Made by a program: the position numbers and the translations under genes
Shown: in pieces, positions 1-10,486 of the stretch
How the letters are laid out: each line of letters opens with the position of its first letter
How positions within the stretch are numbered: position 1 is the stretch's first letter
Assembly: GCF_002968575.1 (NCBI RefSeq)
Contig: NZ_PVBM01000001.1
Coordinates: forward strand, 248,001 to 312,000
Direction of reading: 5' to 3'
Length of the DNA stretch: 64,000 nt
DNA from: Neorhizobium huautlense
GTDB lineage: Bacteria > Pseudomonadota > Alphaproteobacteria > Rhizobiales > Rhizobiaceae
Notes under the pieces: model-generated
Told to the model about the DNA's origin: nothing
What the model saw: the letters and a program-made list of their open reading frames with translations, nothing else
Databases searched by the model: none

Positions 1-221
1 CTAGTCCAGGTGAGTTTGAAGTTGGTGTGAGCAATGGCGAGAACCTCCTTGCCCACTTTTGGGCCTCTTTCACCGATCGATCCATAGAGATCGATCCCGG
101 AATCGCCGGTAACGGGATAGGTCTGCACCTGTTCGACCGGCTGCCACTGAGCCTGCGCTGATGCCTCCATCGGGAGGAGCGCAAAAGAGGCTGCAGCCCA
201 AAGTCCAATGCCTTTCGTCAA
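1..221 (-). CDS. DUF922 secreted protein, N-terminal part (runs off left edge)
   Basis: The minus-strand reading frame starts at a TTG (219-221) preceded by an AAGGGG Shine-Dalgarno about six bases upstream, and stays open to the window edge. The protein begins with a signal peptide (basic TKG, then a hydrophobic stretch, then an ASAQA cleavage site), followed by a mature part containing YPVTGDSGIDLYGSIGERGP and IAHTNF. That pattern is what I know from DUF922, a family of predicted secreted zinc-dependent proteases in rhizobia. The zinc-site region would lie beyond the edge and cannot be seen. The start codon is inferred; an earlier in-frame start is possible because the frame stays open upstream. 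The assignment rests on family recognition only. Confidence 0.6.
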   Translation of the reverse strand, partial: MTKGIGLWAAASFALLPMEASAQAQWQPVEQVQTYPVTGDSGIDLYGSIGERGPKVGKEVLAIAHTNFKLTWT

Positions 222-371
222 CCGATTCCCCTTGCGTGTTTGCGCAAAATCGTAGCGAGAACCGCCACAAGTTTCAATTTCCACCGCCGCCCGTCACCGC
301 ATCTGCTCCATACATATAGCCGGCGACAATCCTGATCGGGAAGCGACAACCAGCGCCGACTCGGCCGATTA

Positions 372-1331
372 TCAGGTCTTCGGCCTCGCTGCTGGAACCA
401 GCACCCGGTGGGTGATCCGTGAATCGAGATCATACAGGGTAATCGGCGTTTCCCTGCCTATTCGCGTTCCATCCAGGAAACGGATAAGATCATCCCCGCC
501 GCTGACCGGCTGGCCGTCGATCGCCAGGATGAAATCCCCCTCCTTCAACCCGGCCCGCTCCGCGGGACTGCCCGGATCGATGCGGCGAATGCGTACCGTC
601 GTCTCCTGGGTCATCCCAGCCTTCAACGCTATCCGACGCGGCAGCGCGATCGTATCGACGACGATCCCGACAAAAGCCCGGCGTACATGCCCGAAGCGCA
701 GGATTTCGGAGACCACAAAATTCGCCGTGTTAGAGGCGACGGCGAAGGCGATGCCCTGCGCACCGCGGATGACGGCAGTGTTGACGCCGACGACTTCGCC
801 GGCAGCCGAGACGAGCGGACCTCCGGAATTGCCGGGATTAAGTGCTGCATCCGTCTGTATGACGTCCTCGATCAGCCGGCCGGTCGACGCCCTCATCGAG
901 CGTCCGAGTGCCGAAACCACGCCGGCCGTGACCGACCAGTCGAAGCCTAGCGGATTGCCGATGGCAATCGCGACATGGCCGCGGCGCAGTCTCTTCGAAT
1001 CGCCGAGCCTGGCCCAGGCCTGGACGTCCATGTCGGCACGAACAAGTGCGATATCGGTATCCGCATCGCGCCCGAGCACGCTCGCCTGCCCCACCGCGCC
1101 GTCGGCGCTGCGGATGCGCACGGCCTTCGCGTCGCCGACGACATGGTGATTGGTGATGATCAGCCCGTCGGGCGATATGGCAAAGCCGGACCCATGGCCG
1201 TTGTCGCCGAGCCGTTCGATGCTGCTGACGGCAGGGCCGACGCGATCAACCGCGCCGGCAACAGTCTCCGAATAGACGTCAAGCAGGGCGCCATCCTCGG
1301 GAACAGGAGGATTGATGTCGATGAAACCCAT
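372..1331 (-). CDS. HtrA-like trypsin-type serine protease with PDZ domain, no signal peptide
   Basis: This is a 319-residue protein. The chosen ATG has a GGAG ribosome site; a longer frame upstream lacks one. The chymotrypsin-fold triad is visible: His63 in the TNHHVV motif, Asp93 in DTDIALV and Ser169 in LNPGNSGGPL. A single PDZ-like domain occupies roughly residues 225-310, with a typical SPAERAGLKEGDFILAIDG core. DegP-type proteases are normally periplasmic, but no signal peptide or membrane anchor precedes the protease domain (it opens MGFIDINPPVPEDG), so a cytoplasmic location is inferred unless the true start lies elsewhere. The gene stands alone, divergent from the siderophore receptor. 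Substrate unknown. Confidence 0.9.
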   Translation of the reverse strand: MGFIDINPPVPEDGALLDVYSETVAGAVDRVGPAVSSIERLGDNGHGSGFAISPDGLIITNHHVVGDAKAVRIRSADGAVGQASVLGRDADTDIALVRADMDVQAWARLGDSKRLRRGHVAIAIGNPLGFDWSVTAGVVSALGRSMRASTGRLIEDVIQTDAALNPGNSGGPLVSAAGEVVGVNTAVIRGAQGIAFAVASNTANFVVSEILRFGHVRRAFVGIVVDTIALPRRIALKAGMTQETTVRIRRIDPGSPAERAGLKEGDFILAIDGQPVSGGDDLIRFLDGTRIGRETPITLYDLDSRITHRVLVPAARPKT

Positions 1332-1532
1332 GGCAAGAACTCCAGAAATCCGCGCTTCTGGAAATGGAAGAAGCGGAAGAAGAACAGCATGTGGTGGGTA
1401 GGCCGTCGCGAAACAAGAATGCGCTGCGACAGGCCTGAAGCGGACGCCGATTTCATCCCTCGCCATCTGATGCTTACCGGATACACCAGCCGATATCTTC
1501 GAATTGCCCCCGTTCGAACCGCCATTAATACT

Positions 1533-1547
1533 TGACAGACAGTATCA
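1533..1547 (+). promoter_or_regulatory. Iron-responsive operator (RirA-type IRO) overlapping a -35 element
   Basis: The sequence TGA-N9-TCA (TGA at 1533-1535, TCA at 1545-1547) matches the iron-responsive operator described for RirA in Rhizobium. It overlaps a perfect TTGACA (1532-1537) that could be a -35 element. It lies 42 bases upstream of the siderophore receptor start. Repression under iron-replete conditions is inferred. No clear -10 was identified. Confidence 0.7.
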
Positions 1548-1589
1548 TATTTGTGAGCTCGAACTATTCATGAGTTCTAGGGGCAAGTT

Positions 1590-3677
1590 ATGAGAATCAA
1601 AGTGCGGGTGGGCCTGCTGGCGGCAGGCGTGGTCATCACTTCCATTGGCTGGGCGAAGGCTCAGGATCCCAACGCCGATACGACGCTCGCGCCGATCATT
1701 CTCGAGTCGGAAAGCGACGACATCCTCGTTCAGGAAGGATATGTCGCAAAATCCGACCGGATCGGCACGAAGGTGGACACCCCGATCGTCAAAATTCCCC
1801 AAGCCGTTTCGGTCGTTACGCAAGATCAGATCGAGGACCAGAAGCCGCGCACCCTCAACGAATCGCTGAGCTATACCGCGGGCGCCAATCCGAACACGTT
1901 CGGCTACGATTCCCGCTATGACGCTTTTTATCTTCGCGGTTTCCCGGCCTATTATACCGGTCTCTTCCGCGACGGGTTGAAGCAGTTTAACGGCCCCTCC
2001 GCCTGGTTTCAGACCGAACCTTACGGATTGGAGGGCATCACCGTCCTCAAAGGACCGGCCTCATCGCTCTATGGCGTGAGCGGCCCCGGCGGCATCGTCA
2101 ATCTGGTCACCAAGCGTCCCAAGGACGAGCCCTTCCATGAGGTCGAGACGGTGATCGGGCAAGACAACAGGTATCAGGCGGCGATCGATCTGTCGGGGCC
2201 TGTGGATGAAGAAGGCACGCTCCTCTACCGCCTGACAGCGCTCGGCCGGAAGAGCGACACCCATATTGATGGCTATCCCGACGACACGTTCTATATTGCC
2301 CCGGCCTTTACCTGGAAGCCGGACGAAGACACCAAGCTTACGGTGCTCGGCGAATATTCCCGCTCGGTCACGGGCGGCACGGCTTTCTACGACAATCCAA
2401 GCTACGGAACTGTCTCGCGAACCTATGCCGGCGACCCGGACTGGAACGATTTCACCACCAAGCAGGGCCGCATCGGATACGAATTCGAGCACCGCCTGAA
2501 CGAAGTCGTCACCTTGCGGCAGAACCTGCGTTATCACGACGTCGACGCCGATCTGCAGTATAGCGGTTTTTATCCGGCTGCCCCCACCCGTTATTGGGGA
2601 CATTACAAGGAGCACGTAAAGAACTTCTCGATCGACAACATGGCGCAGTTCGAGTTCGACACCGGCCCCGTCAGCCACACGGCCGTCGCCGGCTTCAACT
2701 ACAGCTGGACCGACTACAGCGCCCGTTCCGCCTCCTCCTTCGTATCGGTTGACGACCTGAAGTCGCAGCCCTTCTTCTTCTCCGGCAGCCAGGAAATGGA
2801 CCAGTACGGCCTCTATCTCCACGACCAGATGGAATGGGATCAATGGACGTTCTTCGTGACCGGTCGACAGGATTGGGCGAAGTCGCACAGCGTCACGGCT
2901 GCCCTGACCGAGATCGACAGTACCGATAGCGCCTTCTCGGGCCGAGTTGGAATATCCTACGAAACCGAATGGGGCGTAATTCCCTATGCCAACTATTCGC
3001 GGTCCTTCTCGCCAAACCTCGGCTTCGTGTACGACACCTCCGGCGTTCGATCTGTTGCCAGACCCACGGTCGCCGACCAGGTCGAAGTGGGCGTCAAATA
3101 TGAGATCCCGGATACGAACGCCGTCATCACCGCCAACTACTTCGATATCAAGCAGACCGACGGCGTGGTCTATGACGGTACGTTCGACGCGGACGGCAAT
3201 CAGGTTCAGCGCCAGCTCGACTTGCATTCGCGCGGCATCGAACTCGAGGCAAACGCCTCGTTCGACAACGGCTTCAGCCTGATCGCCTCCTATACCTACA
3301 TGCGCATGGAGATCGACAAGGGACTGGCAGGCACGGTCGGCAATCAGCTTTCCGCTACACCGAACCACATCGCTTCGCTGTGGGGGCACTATCTGTTCGA
3401 AGACGGTCCGCTCGCCGGTCTCGGTCTCGGCGCCGGCGTCCGCTATATCGGCGAAAGCTATGGCGACGACACGAATACATTCAAGAATGATTCCCGCACG
3501 TTGATGGACGCTGCCTTGTCCTACGACTTCGGCTATCAGAATCCGGACCTGAAGGGTCTGACCCTTCAGGTGAACGCCAAGAACCTGTTCGACACCCAGA
3601 AGGCGGTTTGCTCTGCCGGAAATTGCTATTGGGACGAAGGGCGCACGGTCTATGGCAGCCTGCGTTATCGCTTCTGA
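1590..3677 (+). CDS. TonB-dependent siderophore receptor
   Basis: This 695-residue outer-membrane receptor begins with a signal peptide ending in GWAKA before QDPNAD. A plug domain follows (about residues 60-170, with [14 protein letters not shown] and a [21 protein letters not shown] motif). A 22-strand beta-barrel comes next, ending in the aromatic C terminus GSLRYRF expected for barrel insertion. It belongs to the ferric-siderophore (FhuA/FoxA-like) group. It imports a ferric siderophore using TonB energy. The downstream RhtX/FptX-type permease starts inside its stop codon (TGATG), so the two form one operon controlled by the TGA-N9-TCA iron box upstream. The siderophore cannot be named from sequence; a hydroxamate or citrate-hydroxamate such as rhizobactin is possible. 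No biosynthesis genes lie nearby. Confidence 0.93.
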   Translation: MRIKVRVGLLAAGVVITSIGWAKAQDPNADTTLAPIILESESDDILVQEGYVAKSDRIGTKVDTPIVKIPQAVSVVTQDQIEDQKPRTLNESLSYTAGANPNTFGYDSRYDAFYLRGFPAYYTGLFRDGLKQFNGPSAWFQTEPYGLEGITVLKGPASSLYGVSGPGGIVNLVTKRPKDEPFHEVETVIGQDNRYQAAIDLSGPVDEEGTLLYRLTALGRKSDTHIDGYPDDTFYIAPAFTWKPDEDTKLTVLGEYSRSVTGGTAFYDNPSYGTVSRTYAGDPDWNDFTTKQGRIGYEFEHRLNEVVTLRQNLRYHDVDADLQYSGFYPAAPTRYWGHYKEHVKNFSIDNMAQFEFDTGPVSHTAVAGFNYSWTDYSARSASSFVSVDDLKSQPFFFSGSQEMDQYGLYLHDQMEWDQWTFFVTGRQDWAKSHSVTAALTEIDSTDSAFSGRVGISYETEWGVIPYANYSRSFSPNLGFVYDTSGVRSVARPTVADQVEVGVKYEIPDTNAVITANYFDIKQTDGVVYDGTFDADGNQVQRQLDLHSRGIELEANASFDNGFSLIASYTYMRMEIDKGLAGTVGNQLSATPNHIASLWGHYLFEDGPLAGLGLGAGVRYIGESYGDDTNTFKNDSRTLMDAALSYDFGYQNPDLKGLTLQVNAKNLFDTQKAVCSAGNCYWDEGRTVYGSLRYRF

Positions 3678-4906
3678 TGGCTGAGACAGCGATCCGCAAC
3701 CCGCCCTCGCCGCTCCTCGTGCTCACGGGGATCGGCGGGCTTTACGTCGCGCAGAGCGTCATCGGCGGCGTTACCTGGGCCGGCCTTCCCGCGATCATGC
3801 GCTCCGAGGGCGTACCGCTCGACCAGATCGGCTATGTTTCGCTGATCGCGCTGCCCTGGGCGCTCAAATTCCTCTGGTCGCCCTGGGTGGAGCGCTACCG
3901 GCTGCCGCCAAGAGGAAAAAACCGCTCTGCCGAAATCGTTGCGACAGGCGGACTGATCTCGATCGTCGGCATGTTGCTGGTCGGCAGCCTGACGCCGAGT
4001 GAAGCTTTTCCGTTGCTTGCCTGCCTGACGGTCGTGGCCTTTGCTGCCTCGACGGTCGACATCGCCTGTGACGGTTTTGCGGTTCAGACGCTGTCCAAGG
4101 CGCAGCATGGCTGGGGCAACGCCGCACAGGTCGGCGGCGCCTATCTCGGTTCGGCGATAGGCGGTGGCCTGTTCCTCTACCTGGTCGGGGCCTTCGGCTG
4201 GTCTCAGGCATCCTGGACGATAGCAGCGATCCTGCTCCTTCTCGGCCTGCCCTTCCTGTTCGGCGCCGCACGGAACCTGCCGGAGGAAACCCGTCAGCAC
4301 GTTCCATCGCTCGGCGCTCCGCTGAGGCGGCCGGAGCTGCGTCGCGGCCTCCTGGTTTCGGCGATCTTTGTGATCGCGCAGAAAACAGCGCTCGGGATGA
4401 TCGGCCCCTTCCTCGTCGATTCCGGGTTCGACGTGGCGACGATAGGCCTGTTGAACGGAGTGGGAAGCCTTTTCGTGGGCTTGGCCGCGGCACTTCTTGG
4501 CGGGCTCTGCGTCAGGTTGTGGGGCGTGCGGCTCGTGCTGGCGCTCTCACTCCTTGTCCAGGCGGCGTTTCTCGCGCTGTTCAGCCTTGCAGGTTTTACC
4601 AAACTGCTGCCGGAAAGCCTGCTGGTCGTCGCAGCGATCGGCAGTTCGTCCGGCATCATGGCTTTTGGCTTCGTCGCGCTTTACGCCCAGTTCATGCGCT
4701 GGTCGGATCCACGGCAGGCTGGAATCGACTTTACCCTCTTTCAGTGCATGGACGCTTTGGTGAGCATCCTCGGCGGAATCCTGGCCGGCCAGATTGCAAA
4801 CGCCTTCGGCTACGGAATATTCTTTGCCTCTGCTGCGGCACTTGCTCTCGTTGCCGCCCCCGCGATTGCGGCATCGGCCAGACCTGAAAACGCTTTGGCT
4901 TCGTAA
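3677..4906 (+). CDS. rhtX: RhtX/FptX-family siderophore permease (MFS)
   Basis: This 409-residue polytopic inner-membrane protein has about 12 hydrophobic segments. The start ATG overlaps the receptor stop (TGATG), indicating translational coupling. The N-terminal part ([20 protein letters not shown], then [15 protein letters not shown]) and the [10 protein letters not shown] motif resemble the single-polypeptide siderophore importers RhtX of Sinorhizobium (rhizobactin) and FptX of Pseudomonas (pyochelin). These replace an ABC system in moving the ferric siderophore across the inner membrane. Pairing with a TonB receptor supports this. AmpG-like muropeptide permeases share the same fold and are the main alternative, but the operon context argues against it. 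Confidence 0.8.
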   Translation: MAETAIRNPPSPLLVLTGIGGLYVAQSVIGGVTWAGLPAIMRSEGVPLDQIGYVSLIALPWALKFLWSPWVERYRLPPRGKNRSAEIVATGGLISIVGMLLVGSLTPSEAFPLLACLTVVAFAASTVDIACDGFAVQTLSKAQHGWGNAAQVGGAYLGSAIGGGLFLYLVGAFGWSQASWTIAAILLLLGLPFLFGAARNLPEETRQHVPSLGAPLRRPELRRGLLVSAIFVIAQKTALGMIGPFLVDSGFDVATIGLLNGVGSLFVGLAAALLGGLCVRLWGVRLVLALSLLVQAAFLALFSLAGFTKLLPESLLVVAAIGSSSGIMAFGFVALYAQFMRWSDPRQAGIDFTLFQCMDALVSILGGILAGQIANAFGYGIFFASAAALALVAAPAIAASARPENALAS

Positions 4907-4984
4907 GGCGGAAGCGGCATCTGTGCCGCTTGTTCCTGCCCACTTTCCGGCGGCGAGCGCGCCGCGCCTTCCTGCAATACGAAC

Positions 4985-4999
4985 GTTGTTGATGACAAC
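4985..4999 (+). promoter_or_regulatory. Inverted repeat upstream of the GntR gene (possible autoregulatory operator)
   Basis: GTTGT-TGATG-ACAAC is a perfect 5-bp dyad located about 100 bases before the GntR regulator start. It resembles the stronger dyad at 5850-5865 downstream of the same gene (TTGT-TGATG-ACAA here, TTGT-TGAC-ACAA there). The spacing differs by one base, so a shared binding protein is only an inference. Confidence 0.35.
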
Positions 5000-5097
5000 C
5001 ACCCAAAGTTATCATACATCTTGCACAACAGGGCACCGGAAATAGACGCTATCCCGAGTGGAATACTCGGCGTGGCTGGAGAAGGATGAGGGAACCT

Positions 5098-5849
5098 ATG
5101 AGCGTGGAGACGAATGCGGATACCGGGAAGAAATCAGGAACGCTCGTATCCCGGCTTGACGAAACGCTCAGGCGGGCGATCGCCAGCGGTCAGTTTCCGC
5201 CTGGTTCGAAACTGCCGAGCGAGGCCCAGCTGACGGCGGCCCATGGCGTCAGCCGCACCGTTGTCCGCGAGGCGATAGCCGCACTTCGGGCCGACCGGCT
5301 GGTGGAGGCACGGCAAGGCGCCGGCGTCTTCGTGCTGGAGACCTCCGCGCCGAATCGTCCCGCAATGTTATCACTTTCCAATACCGACCTCGCTCGCGTG
5401 TCGTCGATGATCGAGCTGCTCGAGCTCAGAACTGCAGTGGAGGTGGAGGCTGCGGGGCTCGCAGCGCTCCGGCGGTCACCGGCGCAGGAGGAAGTTATCC
5501 TCGAACGACATGACGCAGTTCGCGCCTGTCTGGAGGCCTCGAAGCCGACGAGCGAGGCGGATTTCGCACTGCATCTCGCGATCGCGGAAGCGACAAACAA
5601 TCCCCGCTTCCGCGAATTTCTCACGATGATCGGACGCAATCTCATCCCCCGCGCTGCTCTGCGACCGGACGACTCCGAGGCCGATCAGGCGGCCTATATC
5701 AAGCTCCTGGACGATGAACATAACGCCATCGTGAGCGCGATCTCCATGGGCGACGAGGAAGGCGCTCGCGAGGCGATGCGACGGCACCTGCGCGGTGCCC
5801 AACTGCGCTACCGGACCCTCCTGAGAGAGATGCGGGAATCTGTAAGATA

Positions 5850-5850
<1 letters not shown>
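5098..5850 (+). CDS. GntR family (FadR/FCD subfamily) transcriptional regulator of the galactarate operon
   Basis: This 250-residue regulator has an N-terminal winged helix (PPGSKLPSEAQLTAAHGVSRTVVREA region, about residues 30-90). A helical FCD domain follows (residues 105-240) with Asp/His metal-ligand-type positions (ADFALHLAIAEATNN; DDEHNAIVSAI). Two in-frame ATGs exist, at 5086 and 5098. The second is chosen because GAGGGA lies five bases before it. It is co-oriented with, and 75 bases upstream of, the kdgD operon, so local control by a sugar-acid ligand is likely. FCD regulators typically release DNA on binding small carboxylic acids. The effector here is unknown; galactarate or a keto-deoxy derivative is the obvious candidate. 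Confidence 0.9.
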
Positions 5851-6831
<981 letters not shown>

Positions 6832-6835
6832 TGCC

Positions 6836-7972
6836 ATGAAGATCGCATCGGTTCGCACCCATCTTCTCGAACACAAGCTCGATGTCGCCTTCGAAAGCGC
6901 TTCCATGCGCTTCGATCGCCGCGCGCATATTCTGGTGGAGATCGAGTGCGACGACGGCACGATCGGCTGGGGCGAGTGTCTTGGCCCTGCCCGACCGAAT
7001 GCTGCGGTCGTCGCAGCCTATGCAAATTGGCTGATCGGCGAAAATCCGCTGGAAACCGAAAAGATCTGGGCGCGGCTCTACAATGCGCTTCGCGACCAGG
7101 GCCAGCGTGGCCTTGCCGTCACAGCATTGTCCGGCATCGACATCGCGCTCTGGGACATAAAGGGCAAGCATTTCGGTGTCCCGGTCTCGATCCTGCTCGG
7201 CGGTCGCTTTCGCGAGTCCGTCAAGGCCTATGCAACCGGCAGCTTCAAGCGCGACGGTGTCGATCGGATCGAGGACAATGCGACGGATGTCGCCCGCTAT
7301 CGCGAAGAGGGTTTTCACGCCACCAAGATCAAGATCGGCTTCGGCGTCGAGGAAGATCTGCGCGTCATACGGGCAGTCCGCGATGCCGCCGGCCCGGACA
7401 TGCGCCTGATGATCGATGCCAATCACGGCTATGACGCTGTGGAAGCCATCAGGCTCGGCAACGCGGCGGCGGAATTTGGCATTGACTGGTTCGAGGAGCC
7501 CGTCGTCCCGGAACAGCTCGCTGCCTATCGAGAAGTCCGCGCCAGACAGCCGATCCCGGTTGCCGGCGGCGAGACCTGGCACAGCCGCTGGGGTATGCGC
7601 GAACCGGTGGAAACCCGTGCGGTAGACATTCTGCAGCCCGATTTGGCTGGCGTCGGCGGTTTCACGGAGGCCAAGCGCGTCGCCGACCTCGCCGCATTGC
7701 ACGGCATCCGCGTCGTGCCGCACGTCTGGGGTACGGCGGTGCATATCGCGGCAGCCTTGCAATTCATGGCAGCAATGATTCCGAGCCCGGTCCGGGTCAA
7801 CCCGATCGAACCGATCCTCGAATTCGACCGCACCGATAACCCGTTCCGCCAGGCGGTGATCAAAACGCCGATCGAACACGAGCGCGGCGTGGTGCAGATT
7901 CCGAACGGCCCCGGCCTCGGGATCGATATCAACCGCGATGCGCTCGCTGAATTCCGCATGGGAGATATCTGA
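6836..7972 (+). CDS. gci: D-galactarolactone cycloisomerase (enolase superfamily)
   Basis: This 378-residue enzyme of the mandelate racemase/muconate lactonizing subgroup has the same length I recall for A. tumefaciens Gci. It opens D-galactaro-1,4-lactone to 3-deoxy-2-keto-hexarate, the substrate for KdgD. Active-site positions are visible: the KIK catalytic lysines 164 and 166, magnesium ligands Asp194 (MIDAN), Glu220 (WFEEP) and Glu246 (GGETW), and His296 (VVPHVWGT). The N-terminal capping domain spans about residues 1-125. Its stop overlaps the next start (TGATG), so it is coupled to the lactone isomerase gene. A different acid-sugar dehydratase of the same superfamily is the only realistic alternative, and context disfavours it. 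Confidence 0.93.
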   Translation: MKIASVRTHLLEHKLDVAFESASMRFDRRAHILVEIECDDGTIGWGECLGPARPNAAVVAAYANWLIGENPLETEKIWARLYNALRDQGQRGLAVTALSGIDIALWDIKGKHFGVPVSILLGGRFRESVKAYATGSFKRDGVDRIEDNATDVARYREEGFHATKIKIGFGVEEDLRVIRAVRDAAGPDMRLMIDANHGYDAVEAIRLGNAAAEFGIDWFEEPVVPEQLAAYREVRARQPIPVAGGETWHSRWGMREPVETRAVDILQPDLAGVGGFTEAKRVADLAALHGIRVVPHVWGTAVHIAAALQFMAAMIPSPVRVNPIEPILEFDRTDNPFRQAVIKTPIEHERGVVQIPNGPGLGIDINRDALAEFRMGDI

Positions 7973-8853
7973 TGCTCGTCCGCACCCTTTCCGGCAATCC
8001 TCCCAAGACTAAACTGCCCAAGGGCGCGGTCGATACCCAGATGCATGCCTATCTGCCGGGTTACCCTTCCCTGCCCGGCGGTCCCGGCCTGCCGGCAGGA
8101 GATTTACCGACGCCTGCCCAGTATCTTGAATTCATGCGCTGGATCGGCATCGATCGGGTCATCGTCACCCAGGGCAATGCCCAGCAGCGCGACAACTCCA
8201 ACTTGAACGCCTGCCTTGCCGAGTTCGGCTCGATCGCCCGCGGTGTCTGCGTCATCGACTCGACCACATCGGATCCGGAAATGGACCGTCTTTCCGGAGC
8301 CGGCAATGTCGGCGCCCGCATCATGGATCTTCCCGGTGGCGCCGTGAACCTTGGCGAATTGGAAGCGGTGGATTCGAAAGCCGCGTCCCAGGGCTGGATG
8401 CTCGCAGTTCAATTCGACGGCAGCAACATTCTCGACCACGAGGCGCGGCTCGCGAGGCTGAAATCCCGCTGGGTGCTCGACCATCACGGCAAATTTTTCG
8501 CAGGCGTCACGCCCGACAGTCCGCAGGTCGCGGCAGTCAAGCGGCTGATCGACGGCGGCAGATGCTGGTTCAAATTCGCAGGTGCCTACGAGTCATCAAA
8601 ATCCGGCGGCCCGGACTATGCCGATGTGGCGGCAGTGGCGCGCGAAATCGCAGCCTATGCGCCCGAGCGCATCGTCTGGGGCACCAACTGGCCCCACAAT
8701 CTCGCCCGCGAGCAGGCCGATTATCCGAACGATGCGGCGCTGACCGATACCGTGCTCGGCTGGCTCCCAGACGACACGGCCCGTCACCTCGCGCTCGTGA
8801 AGAATCCAGAAGAACTTTACGGCCTTCCCGCATGGACGGCTGAAAGAGACTGA
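7972..8853 (+). CDS. gli: D-galactarolactone isomerase (amidohydrolase superfamily, LigI-like)
   Basis: This 293-residue TIM-barrel protein is of the COG3618/LigI type. The N-terminal VDTQMHAYLPGYP motif replaces the usual metal-binding HxH of amidohydrolases (the first position is Gln), consistent with the metal-independent LigI group. WVLDHHGKF and the C-terminal IVWGTNWPHN segment are typical of the family. In A. tumefaciens, Gli interconverts galactaro-1,5-lactone (made from galacturonate by uronate dehydrogenase) and the 1,4-lactone used by Gci. It overlaps the gci stop by one base and is followed by the TRAP transporter. The presence of Gli suggests the operon can process galacturonate-derived lactone as well as galactarate. 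Confidence 0.9.
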   Translation: MLVRTLSGNPPKTKLPKGAVDTQMHAYLPGYPSLPGGPGLPAGDLPTPAQYLEFMRWIGIDRVIVTQGNAQQRDNSNLNACLAEFGSIARGVCVIDSTTSDPEMDRLSGAGNVGARIMDLPGGAVNLGELEAVDSKAASQGWMLAVQFDGSNILDHEARLARLKSRWVLDHHGKFFAGVTPDSPQVAAVKRLIDGGRCWFKFAGAYESSKSGGPDYADVAAVAREIAAYAPERIVWGTNWPHNLAREQADYPNDAALTDTVLGWLPDDTARHLALVKNPEELYGLPAWTAERD

Positions 8854-8906
8854 CGACAGAACGACCGGAGCATGGAGGCTCCGGCGTGTTACCAGAGGAG
8901 GAAAAC

Positions 8907-9881
8907 ATGAAACTCACCAAAATGCTCGGCCTTGCACTAGGCCTGGCGCTCGCCGCGACAACCGCCCATTCGCAGGAAGTAACGCTGCGTTCCGCCGACA
9001 TCCATCCGGACGGCTATCCGACCGTGGAAGCGGTCAAGTATATGGGCGAACTGATTTCGCAGCGCACCAACGGCCGCATCAAGATCCAGGTCATGAACAA
9101 CTCGGTGCTTGGCAGCGAGAAGGACACGATCGAACAGACCCGCTTCGGTGTCATCGACATGAACCGCGTGAACGCCGCCCCGTTCAACAACCTGGTGCCC
9201 GAGACAGCCGTTTTGGGCCTTCCCTTCCTGTTCCGCTCGACCGAACACATGCACAAGGTCGTCGACGGTCCGATTGGCGATGAGGTTCTGAAAGCCTTCG
9301 AACCCCATGGTCTCGTTGGTCTGGCTTACTATGATTCCGGCGCGCGTTCCTTTTACACGACCAAGAAGCCGGTGGAGAAGCTCGCCGATCTTAAGGGTAT
9401 GAAGATTCGCGTCCAGCAGTCGGACATGTGGATTGCAATGATGCAGGCCTTCGGCGCCAATCCTACGCCGATGCCGATGGGTGAGGTCTATTCCTCGCTC
9501 GAGACCGGCGTCGTCGACGGGGCGGAAAACAACTGGCCTTCCTATGAATCGGCTCGTCACTACGAGGTGGCCAAGAACTATTCCCTGACGCAGCACTCCA
9601 TGACCCCGGAAATTCTGGTCATGTCGAAAACGTCCTGGGACAAGCTGAGCCCGGAAGACCAGAAGGCCGTCAAGGAATCCGCCAAGGAATCCGTCGGCAA
9701 GATGCGGGAACTGTGGGCGGCCCGTGAAAAGAGCTCGGAACAGAAGGTCCGCGACGGCGGCGTCAAGGTGATCGAGGTCAACAAGGAAGAATTCTCCGCG
9801 GCCATGAAGCCGGTCTACGACCGCTTCGTTACCGATGCGAAGATGAAGGATCTCCTGAAGCGCATCCAGGACGTAAAGTAA
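8907..9881 (+). CDS. TRAP transporter substrate-binding protein (DctP family)
   Basis: This 324-residue periplasmic protein has a signal peptide (MKLTKMLGLALGLALA, cleavage after TTAHS). The start has a strong AGGAGG site. DctP hallmarks are present: the invariant arginine in LKGMKIRVQQSD that clamps the substrate carboxylate, and EVYSSLETGVVDGAENN further on. The likely ligand, from context, is a hexuronate or hexarate (galacturonate, glucuronate or galactarate). A strong terminator-like hairpin directly after the gene probably raises this binding protein's level above the two membrane subunits that follow. Confidence 0.93.
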   Translation: MKLTKMLGLALGLALAATTAHSQEVTLRSADIHPDGYPTVEAVKYMGELISQRTNGRIKIQVMNNSVLGSEKDTIEQTRFGVIDMNRVNAAPFNNLVPETAVLGLPFLFRSTEHMHKVVDGPIGDEVLKAFEPHGLVGLAYYDSGARSFYTTKKPVEKLADLKGMKIRVQQSDMWIAMMQAFGANPTPMPMGEVYSSLETGVVDGAENNWPSYESARHYEVAKNYSLTQHSMTPEILVMSKTSWDKLSPEDQKAVKESAKESVGKMRELWAAREKSSEQKVRDGGVKVIEVNKEEFSAAMKPVYDRFVTDAKMKDLLKRIQDVK

Positions 9882-9895
9882 GTTCAAGCGGTAGA

Positions 9896-9923
9896 CCGGC
9901 CCTCCTTCGAGGGCCGGTTTTTT
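9896..9923 (+). terminator. Intra-operon attenuating terminator after the TRAP binding protein
   Basis: CCGGCCCT pairs perfectly with AGGGCCGG around a CCTTCG loop and is followed by six T residues. It sits between the binding-protein and small-permease genes. Partial read-through would give the excess of periplasmic subunit that such importers need. The downstream genes have their own ribosome sites but no obvious promoter. Confidence 0.85.
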
Positions 9924-9964
9924 GTAGGCCGGTTTTTCGCAGACACCGGCGGGAGGACGTAATC

Positions 9965-10486
9965 ATGAGAAACTTCATGCTGGCCATAAGACCCCTTCTG
10001 GGCGGGCTCAGTCGCATGTCACTTTACATCGCCGGCATTGGCATGGTCACCATGACCCTCATCGTCGGTTGGCAGGTTTTCGGCCGCTATGTGCTGAACG
10101 ATTCCCCGACATGGTCCGAGCCGCTGTCACTTTATCTGATGTCCTGGTTCATCATGCTCGGAGCAGCCGTCGGCGTTCGCGAGAGCGTGCATCTCGGGCT
10201 CGATATCGTCCGTTACGTCATGCCGCCGGTGATCCAGAAAACGATGGATCTCATAAGCCTCGGTCTTATCGTTCTCTTCGGTATCGGCATGGCCTATTAT
10301 TCGACACTACTCGCCATCGGCACCTGGTCGGCCACCATTCCCGTTCTCGGCTGGCCGGGCGGCACGGATTTCTTCCCGATGATCGTCGGCGGCGCGATGA
10401 TCTCTCTTTTCGCTCTGGAGCGCTTTGTCGATGTCGTTGTCGGCATTGAAGTGGCTGCCGACGTCCTCGTGCAGGAGGCTGCGTAA
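9965..10486 (+). CDS. TRAP transporter small membrane subunit (DctQ family)
   Basis: This 173-residue inner-membrane protein has four predicted transmembrane helices. It has the DctQ pattern WQVFGRYVLNDSPTWSEPL near residues 38-56 and the GVRESVHLGLD segment. It partners the large permease encoded next and the periplasmic receptor upstream in sodium-coupled sugar-acid import. A GGGAGG ribosome site precedes the ATG. Its stop overlaps the next start (TAATG), so the two membrane subunits are translationally coupled. Confidence 0.92.
   Translation: MRNFMLAIRPLLGGLSRMSLYIAGIGMVTMTLIVGWQVFGRYVLNDSPTWSEPLSLYLMSWFIMLGAAVGVRESVHLGLDIVRYVMPPVIQKTMDLISLGLIVLFGIGMAYYSTLLAIGTWSATIPVLGWPGGTDFFPMIVGGAMISLFALERFVDVVVGIEVAADVLVQEAA

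Noticed and set aside
2061..3389. 442-aa minus-strand open frame within the receptor gene
   Set aside because: Antisense shadow without ribosome site or recognisable domain.
5054..5070. CCGAGT-N5-ACTCGG hairpin before the GntR gene as a terminator
   Set aside because: Only six bp with no T tract. It is more likely incidental or a minor leader structure.
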